NCBI GenBank assembly: GCA_020744225.1
Contig: JAGMWG010000012.1
Coordinates: 124,001 to 188,000 of the forward strand
DNA: 64,000 nucleotides
Direction: 5' to 3'
From: Paraphoma chrysanthemicola
Lineage: Eukaryota > Ascomycota > Dothideomycetes > Pleosporales > Phaeosphaeriaceae
The position numbers and the translations under genes are program-made. Position 1 is the first letter of the stretch. Every line of letters starts with the position of its first letter. The notes under the pieces are model-generated. The model was not told where the DNA came from, made no database searches, and was given only the letters and a program-made list of their open reading frames with translations. Positions 56,570 through 64,000 of the stretch are shown one piece after another.

Positions 56570-57235
56570 ATGTCATCCTACTCCGGCCCCTGCGACTGTT
56601 CCAAAACAGTAACCTACACCACCGACTCCATCATCACTCCCAACGCAAACAGCACCCCGATCATCGCCTCCCGCCCCGTCAACATAACCTGGAAAACCGA
56701 TCGCGACGCAACGTATTTCTCCGCGCGCTTACGCACGCAGGATTGCACATGCTACATCACATCATGCTGTTTCAGCGGCTCCGAAGGGAACTCCACATCC
56801 GTGCTGATTGTGGATAAAGTGCCTGACACGGGGTCCGCGACGTGGATCCCGAGTTCTGAATTCGCGAGTCGGGATGATTATCTGATTGACGGCCGACTAG
56901 ATTATTTAGAGAATGGGGTGTTGGTTAGGACGAAAGTGCTGGGATCAAGTTGGATTAGGCTTAGGAGGGTGGAAGGGGATGCTGGGCAGGGGTTGCCGGA
57001 TTGGAAAGATGTTCAGGCCGAGTTTAAGGCGCGGGAGAGTAGGAGTAGGGAGGCGACGAGGGTCGTTGAAGCGACGAGTAGTATTGTGACGAGAACGACG
57101 GCTGTGGTTGGAGGAGTAGCCACGAGTGAGGTTGCAAGGAGTGGAGAGGGAGGGAGAAGGGAGGAGCGAGGGGGGTGGAAGTGGAGAGCTGCAATGCTGA
57201 TGTTTGTTGTGGTGGGAATGTTGCGAGTACGGTAG
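56570..57235 (+). CDS. Kre9/Knh1-like Ser/Thr-rich surface protein (tentative)
   Basis: Intronless, 221 aa. The first 120 residues read like the immunoglobulin-like module of Kre9/Knh1 and related GPI proteins: RPVNITWKTDRDATYFSARL, a Cys-rich loop (CTCYITSCC), VDKVPDTGSATWIPSSEF and DYLIDG. There is no N-terminal signal peptide in this model, which is odd for that family, so an upstream exon may be missing. The C terminus is Ser/Thr/Arg-rich and ends in a short hydrophobic segment (AAMLMFVVVGMLRVR) too basic at its end for a standard GPI signal. The final polar region is of low complexity and high G content. Real gene likely, function uncertain. Confidence 0.55.
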   Translation: MSSYSGPCDCSKTVTYTTDSIITPNANSTPIIASRPVNITWKTDRDATYFSARLRTQDCTCYITSCCFSGSEGNSTSVLIVDKVPDTGSATWIPSSEFASRDDYLIDGRLDYLENGVLVRTKVLGSSWIRLRRVEGDAGQGLPDWKDVQAEFKARESRSREATRVVEATSSIVTRTTAVVGGVATSEVARSGEGGRREERGGWKWRAAMLMFVVVGMLRVR

Positions 57236-57650
57236 GGCGCGACGATTTCAAATGGCGGGTGAGACTTTTCACGGAATCGAACATCGGTGTGGAAATGAAT
57301 GGAGACGGATTATGCATGATGAAAGAACGGCCCATGACATGGCAAATTTTGGTAGACGAATTGGTCAATGGACATGAAAATGGGGGAGATCTGTTGGTGG
57401 TAGGTACATCGTGTAGAACCACGAGGATGCGCCAACAGGTTCTGATTCTCGTTGTGACTCACGCAGGGATTTTACGCATCCTCCATCGCGATATTATCTG
57501 GAGTGGTTTGTCGTGCGTCGTTTTATGTAACGACTACATGATGCTCTGCGTGATTCGCCCATAGGTGTCGCTACCATATGGTATCGCGTAACCGGCCACT
57601 GTTATCCGCCTGTGTGATGATCCTGAATGTCAGTCGGGTGGCCGGCGAGA
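57236..57650. other. intergenic region
   Basis: About 415 bases between convergent genes. Frames extend in from the preceding gene but have no motifs. No gene recorded. Confidence 0.45.
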
Positions 57651-58997
57651 TCATCCCGACTTCTTAAAGTGTCGGTGGATGAGACCACAGAGGCTTTCCC
57701 ACAAGACCTGGTCCCTTCCTCTCAGCCAGTGGAGCTCAACTTCACTCGCCAGATCGATGACTCTGATCCTGAATGCGAGCTCGATGGCTCTCGTGTCTTT
57801 GTCGCCAGCCATGCCCGGGTGCTCTTTCTTGCTTCGCTCGTATGCGCGTCGATATGCGCGACTCCAAACGTTCTGGCTGGCTTCGCCGGTGCCGCTAGAG
57901 CTCTGCTCGTCCCAATTCCAGTTCAAATCTAGCGAGAGAAGGTGTGTGTTGATGACGTCTTTGGCAGCAGCAGGCGTGATTGTCGACGGCAAATGAATAT
58001 TGTATACTGTCGGGAATGGTAAATACTCGTTTGCGATAGTTTCGAGACGGGCAATACTCTAAGCACTTGATTAGATATGCGCCTTGCCGGTCAAGGCCAG
58101 CAACTGCAAACTCACATTCTTCGGCCTTAGGTCACCAAAACTCCAGGCCACGACCCACCTCTTTGTGCTGCTTCCGGTGTCGATTACACCTACCGCCCAA
58201 TTCGTAACACCGTGTTTCTTCAGCAGGACGATGATGGACTTGGCGCTGTCTAGTTTTCCGAGCATGCTAGTGTACCACTGCACCTTCTCTTTCAGCACGA
58301 GGCTCTCGTTCACGATCTTGGTTACGAAGCCTAGATCCCCACCTTCACAAATCATCTCGACCTCAGCGCCAGTGCAGACAGCGTTCGGTTTCCAGCTCTT
58401 TCCCTCGCCTTTTAGACTGTCGTTCATATCAGAGGCGTTAGTGAAGAACGGAGGATTGCAGATTGTAAAGTCGAGGCGATCGACGCCCAAAGCTTGGAGA
58501 GGAATGAGTGCATTCAGTTCGGTAGATTGGAAGAGCTTAGTACGGGTGATGAAGTTGTTGAGAGCTAGGTTGCGCGCTGCTGATTCGAAGCTCTTCTTAT
58601 CCACGTCAGTAGCACACATGGTCCAGCTGGGTCGTGACTCCAGGCAGAGCATGGTATAAATAGCCGATGCTCCCGTGCCGATATCTAGGCCTGTGACTCC
58701 CCGGTCTGGGTCGTACGTGTTGGTATAGTCTGGCGATGTTGAGTCAATGAGTCCTTGTATCCACGACACGTAGTTCCAGCGGTTAGGAATTGGCGGGCAA
58801 AGTCGATCATCCGGAACGTCGAGTTGCAAGCCAAAGTCTGCCCTCAGAATCGCCCGCGACAATGTCTTGATGGTCTCGGACTCCTGAAAGTCGAGTTTCC
58901 CGGAGCACTTTTGCCATAATGTTTTTAAGTCGGGGTCTTTCTTGGTGAGTGCCTTGAAGTCAACGCTATCATATGGCGGACGCTGGGCGAGGTCCAT
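57651..58997 (-). CDS. METTL16-type RNA N6-adenosine methyltransferase
   Basis: Two exons on the minus strand, 58997-58116 and 58058-57651 (57-bp intron), 429 aa. Landmarks are the N-terminal block YDSVDFKALTKKDPDLK, then NRWNYVSWIQGLI, the SAM-binding GLDIGTGASAIYTML, the acidic strand-2 end ATDVDKKS, the catalytic NPPF in FTICNPPFF, and GEGKSWKPNAVCTGAE-like substrate loop. Human METTL16 methylates U6 snRNA and MAT2A mRNA; fission yeast Mtl16 methylates U6. The ATG at 58997 starts the conserved domain. An upstream in-frame ATG at 59258 would add 87 residues rich in Ser and Arg, possibly an organellar leader, but it lies very close to the Met8 stop. The second exon is a less conserved helical region. 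Confidence 0.92.
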
Positions 58998-59262
58998 CTT
59001 GATTTCAGCGCGAATCCGTATGTTGACGATAGCGAGAGGATGGGCGAGAAAATGTGGTGTTGTGAAAAAGGGAGGGCATGGGAGCAATCGAGATGTGAGT
59101 GTTTGGGTTGAGCTTGGGCCACCCAAACTTGATTGGCTGGAACATGACAAGAGAGAGAAGGAACGATGCAATGCTTGTGTACATGTGCTATACAGTCGGA
59201 AAATACGCTTACTGAACTCCTTGTCTAATGCAATTCTTCGACTCCGGAGTTTGCCCATGCAC

Positions 59263-60107
59263 TCAAATCAAGAAAGGCCCGTCATACGCGCCATCTGGCT
59301 CCTGCAGGCGAACTTCTTCCAGCGACGGCACGGTGCCTGGCTTGTAGTAGCCGAGCAGCATCTCCATGTCCTCCTCGGTCATGGACACTAACTCGTTCAG
59401 GGTGTACTGCTCGCAAACCTTGGACATCCTGCTCGAGTTAACATTGCCTCACCATGCATTGCAGATTACGCATACCATTGCATCCGTTTTGGCCCTTCCT
59501 CAATGTTCGGCGCGACCTTGCGCAGTTTCTTGCGCAGCATACCAACTCGTGTCACGGCTGCACCTATGTTCTTAGGCAGCCCAGCGGCTATCTGCCGTCT
59601 CACGATGTTCGCCAGCTTGGGCCCGTTGCCATTGGTGCTGACCATGATCTGCAGCGGGCCGTCGCGATGCACGCTTCCAAAGTAGAAGTCGCACTCGGGC
59701 GGCACGTCTGCAATGTTGGCGGCAATCTTCTTTTCCTTGCACAACTTCCATATTTGTGTGGAGGCCTCGGGGTCGTCGACGGCGGTCAGGACCATGTCGA
59801 CGCCATCGAGATCGGAAGGCTCGAACTTGCGGTCGACGTAATCGACCTGCTTCTGCTCGATGCGGTAGGCGACCTCGTCATTGAGGCCATCACGTGGCGA
59901 GACGACGGTGACTTTGGCGTCGGCGTTGAGGATGTTCACGATGCGTCCGGCGGCGACCTGCTCTTTGTCAATCGTCAATACTTGCACGGCACGACGAGAA
60001 GCAGCACTCACTTCACCACCGCCGACTACGAGCACGCGCTTATTGCGTATCTGCCATGCTAGGATCAGAGAGCCACCGCCCTGGATTTCTGGGTATGGGC
60101 CTTTCAT
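59263..60107 (-). CDS. MET8: Met8: precorrin-2 dehydrogenase / sirohydrochlorin ferrochelatase
   Basis: Two exons on the minus strand, 60107-59476 and 59428-59263 (47-bp intron), 265 aa, the usual length. The N-terminal Rossmann fold has VLVVGGGEVSAASR. The strand with VVSPRDG and the block VLTAVDDPEAS carry the conserved Asp shared by the dehydrogenase and chelatase reactions. SVHRDGPLQIMVSTNGNGPKLA is the dimer/active-site region, shown here in two halves: SVHRDGPLQI and MVSTNGNGPK. The second exon gives the helical SKVCEQYTLNELVSMTEEDM tail. The enzyme oxidises precorrin-2 and inserts iron, making siroheme for sulfite and nitrite reductases. Start MKGPYPEIQGGGSLI is typical. It diverges from VAC1/PEP7. 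Confidence 0.95.
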
Positions 60108-60504
60108 GGCGAAATTGGTGTTGCAGAGAAGAAAGCATGTCGCGCGGAGATGTCAAAGGCGATGATTATGATTCGACATTACCCTAAGACAGCGCGCCAC
60201 ATCAATGCACCAGGGGCATGGAGCTGGAGCTGGAGCTGGAGAGCTCTTATCGATAGCGACATAGTGAGTCTACCTTGTAGTGAGAGTCTGCATCACGGCA
60301 ATTGGCCTGCAAAGACGGCAGAGCGACCGTCTTGAGCAGAGTTGCATCGAGCGCGTTCTTCATGCAGCGCGGCAGCCCTGCGGAAACATCCCTGCGGGCC
60401 TGCCCTGCCACGTTGATTAGCGCCGCCGCAACGGTTCCCGCAACCACGCTTAGGCTGCCCATGCCAGCGAGCAAGCGGTCCCCAACCCTCTCCACACCCT
60501 CACC
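60108..60504. other. divergent promoter MET8 / PEP7 with a hexamer repeat
   Basis: About 400 bases between the two start codons. A GAGCTG hexamer is repeated four times at about 60221-60244. Minus-strand frames that overlap the start of the plus-strand gene are shadows. Confidence 0.5.
60221..60244 (+). repeat. (GAGCTG)4 minisatellite-like tract
   Basis: Four perfect copies of a six-base unit in the MET8/PEP7 promoter region. It is a simple tandem repeat with no assigned role. Confidence 0.8.
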
Positions 60505-62528
60505 ATGGCCTCTCGCAGGTCCCTGGGCGGCGGTCGCGTGCTGGGGAGCGGCAGGAACCTGTCGCCTGCCGTCTCCCCACTGCCCCAGGCGCACCACCGC
60601 CGCAATGCCAGCCTGCTCTCGCCCTCGGAGAGCTCCGTGTCGCTGAGCTCGCAGACGTCCAACAGCCCAGCCAGTACCGCCGAAACCAGAGAGGACATCA
60701 CCAGCAAGGTCCTGCTGGGCCCGAGCGAGAATGCCGCCGCAAGCGCCTCGAGCCGGCTGGTGTGTCCCATCTGCAACGAGGACATGGTCACGCTGCTGCA
60801 ACTGAACAGACATCTCGACGACAACCACCAGAATCTGGTCGAGGAAGAGCAGGATGAGGTCAAGAACTGGTTCGAGTCGCAGATGGAGAAGGCGAAGAAA
60901 TTCCAGCCTCTTGCCGTGCTGAACCAGAAGCTCAAGGGCCTCGACGTCTTTGAGTCCAACGATGCCCCCACGCCGCCGCCGTCGACCTCGCACTCGGCCA
61001 GCAACTCCACCACCCACGTCACCCACATCGTCCACGAGCCCGCGCCAGTCCGCCGAGACCCGGAGGAGGAAGTTACACGGGCACACTGGCAGCGACCTGG
61101 GTACCGAGATGTCTGCTCAGACCCAGTCTGCAGAAGGCCCATCACGTCACAGATGGCGCTGGGAGGAGGTCAGGCGGCCGTGAACTGCAGGCAGTGCGGA
61201 CGCTTGTTCTGCGAAGAGCACACCATGTACCAGATGAAGCTGTCGCGGCAGGCCAAGCACGATCCAACACGAGGCGTCTGGTGCCGCGTGTGCGAAACAT
61301 GCTACAAGTCGCGGGATGGGTACATTGACAATCACGGATTCGAACGCAACCACTTTGACGAGTTCGCCAAGATCCGCCGCAAGAGGGTGGACCGCGAGTA
61401 CATGGAGGTCAGCAGATTGGAGAAGCGCCTCACCAAGCTGACCACACTGCTGGCGAACCCACCACCAGCAGAGGAGACTCCGAGCTCTGGTGGCTGGTTC
61501 GGGCTGTCCACGGCTAAGAACCAGCGGAAAGTCCTGGAGCAGTCCATCATCACCTGGGAAGAAGACGCAAAGGTCACCAACTGCCCCTTCTGCCAGCAAG
61601 AGTTCTCCACCTACACCTTCCGGCGGCATCACTGTCGCATGTGTGGCCGTGTTGTCTGTAGCGATCCAAAGACGGAGTGTTCTACCGAAGTGGGTCTGAA
61701 CGTGGCTGCTGGTTAGTGTACTCTCGTGCTACAACCACATATCTGCTAACAAGCCCAGGATCAAAAACAGAAAAGTCGGCAAACCAATTGAACATCGATG
61801 TCCGCATGTGCAAGGACTGCAAACACACCCTCTTCGCAAGAGGCGACTTTGCACGCGAGTTGGCGAGCAAGCCCAAGGACCAGAAAGCGTACGAAAACCT
61901 GGCCCAATTCGAGAGGGGCATTCGACTGCTGCTACCGCGATTCCAGAAGCTCCTCCAGGCGCTGCAGGATCCCGACAAGCCTCCTTCCCCACAACAATTG
62001 TCCGATGCGACCAAAGTACGAAAGAGATTGATGGACGCCTTCGCACAATTTGATGTTGCTGCAAAGCGCATTAGAGACTTACCAACTGACTCACCAACAC
62101 AGCAGCGACTTCAAAAGGCCGTCTACCAGCAAGCCTACAGCTTCTTGAGCCTACACATGTTACCATTGCGCTCATTGCCACGGATTCTCAAGCATGCCGT
62201 GCCGCAAGGTCGCTCCAATGCCGGCGGTGCGCTCGCTTCCATCAAGCTCAACGACCGGTCTGCAGGTAGTGTTGTGAGCAGTAGCGAAGTGTCGGCAATG
62301 GAGACCGAAGAGAAAGAGCTACGCGAGCGATTGATCATCCTTGAAGAGCAAAAGTTCATGGTGTCAGAAATGGTCGCCAATGCTACAAAGCATAGAAGAT
62401 TTGACGAGGTTACGAGCCTCGCACAGAATCTTGAGGATCTCAATAAGGAGATTGATCAGGTCAACGGACAGCTCAGTCAGCTTGACTTTGCGAGTGCATA
62501 TCAGAAAGATTTGGCAAGCCCTGGTTGA
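60505..62528 (+). CDS. PEP7: Vac1/Pep7-type FYVE protein (Rabenosyn-like endosomal tether)
   Basis: Two exons, 60505-61711 and 61759-62528 (47-bp intron), 658 aa. Domain order: a Ser-rich N terminus; a C2H2 finger from Cys87 (CPICNEDMVTLLQLNRHL); a first, divergent FYVE region (about 203-275, DVCSDPVCRR ... CRQCGRLFCEEH ... CRVCETCY); a second FYVE from about Cys360 with the phosphoinositide motif TFRRHHCRMCGRVVC; and a C-terminal coiled region with the Rabenosyn Rab-binding segment (EKELRERLIILEEQKFMVSE). Yeast Vac1 binds PI3P and Rab Vps21 and helps the Sec1-like Vps45 in Golgi-to-endosome traffic to the vacuole. Codon use is biased, as for a constitutive gene. Confidence 0.96.
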
Positions 62529-64000
62529 AGATGAATATCCGAAATAGTTCCGGGCTGTACATGACGCCGGAAGGGCGTGTCATGCGCGAAATTAATACTG
62601 CAAAGAGATCGACTCGCCATATCCTGGCCTACGACCGGTGCTGCCTATGCACCACACTGCAACATCACGAATCTCTTACATCTTGGCATACCATACGCAA
62701 GTTTGGCTCGGTACACCCGATATCTTGTAAGGACGACAGAAGGCAACCGAATCCTGCGCTGCATGCATTCCTGACTTCGGGAGACGATGCGGGACGGAGC
62801 GATCGCGGAAGTGCCGGATCACCACAATTGACGTGTAGTATATCGCTTCTACTTTTAGTGCCTTGTTACGGGGCCTGGATATGTTCTAAGCGAAAAGAGC
62901 GATTATGCTTTGGATCTATTCATGGTTGTAGTGCTGGTCGACGTGTGATGAGGTTCGATAGGGAGGGTCATGGCAGTGTTGGACCTGCGTGGTACGAGAC
63001 TGCTCGAGCATTATGTGAATGATGCGTTACTTTTACTCGCGGAAGACTGGACGGCGGTTGAGTGGGCGAACTGCACCCAGGATGCGCGTGGCGGGACGTT
63101 GTAGATTGCGGAATTCCCGGGTGTGCAGCCAAATCTGTCGGGTAATGCAACGCAGGAAATGTTGCACGCACAGTCAGTCCTGTATCTGGAGGAGGAAGGG
63201 AATTGGTCAGTGTATTGAAGAATGAACTTGAGCGTGGAGGCCATGAATACCATACCACGTATTGCTGAGAATATTGTCCAACTGATCCATGACACCCTTG
63301 CCAGATGTCATGTCCCAGCACCCACTGAATCCTTCTTAGAACCGTACACACAAGTAGAAAATAAGCCCACATATCAAATTGTGAAGAATCAACACAATAC
63401 CCCAAATGCAGGTCCCCCAAGACCCTGACCAACCCTCTCCCCAAAAATCCCCGATCGCCACCAAACGTCATCCCCAACCCGATCGATCTACCCAACAACA
63501 ACCAACAACCATCATCACCAAACCCACCCATATCCCAATTCTTGCAATTCCCCTGCCCTACAATCGTCATTCCTCCCCAAAGCAGCAACTCCCCCAAACC
63601 ACTGTGGAAAACAGTCGATTCTGAACAAAAACTTGGTTCGGCCGCATTCTGCCAACTTTCGCACTTGATCGGGGGCTGTGAGGCACGGATTGGGGAATGG
63701 AGCGGTCTGTGCTGTGTCTGTGCGGACACGCATTGGGTTGGATCGGGATGGATTGGGTGTGGGTTGGATGGATTGGGATGGGGACGGGGATGGATGCTGT
63801 CATGGGGATGCAGGAGGGGCGGGAGAGGCGTTGGCGCGGTGGGCAGGGGCGTAGGGCTGGGATGTGGAGTTGGCGTCTTGGGTGGATTTTATTTGAGTAT
63901 TGTTTGTTGTTGATGACGGCGCGGATTTGTGTTGCGATTGTGCATAACTATACAATAGAAACTGCTGCGAGATGGAGGTTTTATTTCTGGGTAACTTATA
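62529..64000. other. intergenic end region with G-rich low-complexity sequence
   Basis: About 1.47 kb without a supported gene. From 63720 to 63890 the plus strand is G-rich with imperfect TGGGATGGATTGGG-like units; reading frames across it are low complexity and are discounted. The minus frame 62968-63729 has no domain and is interrupted by no splice logic. A C-rich stretch lies at 63400-63600. Confidence 0.45.

Noticed and set aside
59000..59258. N-terminal extension of the METTL16-like protein from ATG 59258
   Set aside because: Possible but unsupported; the conserved domain begins at 58997 and the extension would fill the whole gap to MET8.
60247..61632. Long minus-strand frames opposite the FYVE gene
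   Set aside because: Shadows caused by biased third positions; the plus strand has clear zinc-finger and FYVE motifs.
63542..63913. 123-codon plus-strand frame near the window end
   Set aside because: Gly/Trp-rich low-complexity product of G-rich tandem sequence.

Overview
The window is nuclear DNA of a filamentous ascomycete (Pezizomycotina). Most genes carry short GT-AG introns of 47-88 bp, often with a CTNAC/CTGAC-type branch site, and the families are typical of that group: Zn2Cys6 regulators, HET-domain proteins, fungal rhodopsin-type receptors, GH131 and quinate-pathway regulators. A Dothideomycete-like origin is only a guess. I rebuilt exon structures by hand from reading-frame continuity; no alignment was run. 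About 30 protein-coding loci are supported. I saw no rRNA, tRNA, CRISPR array or intact transposon.

Layout. 0.4-7 kb: a small single-pass membrane protein, a five-exon membrane protein with a long repetitive ectodomain and a cytochrome b561-like tail, and a paraoxonase/arylesterase-like protein. 7.3-19.5 kb: a compact metabolic group made of a HAD type II hydrolase, an O-acetylhomoserine (OAH)-dependent PLP enzyme, a nitrilase, a homoserine O-acetyltransferase, an aspartate kinase, a Zn2Cys6 regulator and a monocarboxylate-type MFS transporter. Kinase, acetyltransferase, OAH enzyme, regulator and transporter match the amino-acid half of the fusaric acid (Fub) cluster, but no polyketide synthase or NRPS-like gene is present. 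This is the best candidate here for an undescribed system. 19.8-24 kb: a small unknown gene and a HET protein. 24.4-28.4 kb: the P5A ATPase Spf1, followed by about 3.2 kb without genes.

31.6-45 kb: a rhodopsin-type receptor, two related bulb-lectin-like genes (the first broken by an in-frame stop), a second HET protein, a secreted GH131 glucanase, a ferric reductase and an RGG-rich protein. 45.7-55.6 kb: a SnoaL-like protein and a partial quinate/shikimate-catabolism cluster: a stand-alone AROM-type shikimate dehydrogenase, the repressor QutR, the divergently transcribed activator QutA, a 3-dehydroshikimate dehydratase and a second shikimate/quinate dehydrogenase. No catabolic dehydroquinase or quinate permease is visible. 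56.5-62.5 kb: a Kre9/Knh1-like cell-surface protein and housekeeping genes for a METTL16-type RNA methyltransferase, Met8 (siroheme synthesis) and Vac1/Pep7 (endosomal tethering). The last 1.5 kb has no convincing gene.

How the genes may work together. In the first group, aspartate kinase and homoserine acetyltransferase would raise the supply of O-acetylhomoserine, the PLP enzyme would exchange the acetyl group for another nucleophile, and nitrilase and HAD hydrolase could trim the product before export. In the second, QutA and QutR would be an activator/repressor pair controlling the dehydrogenase and dehydratase steps from quinate/shikimate to protocatechuate.
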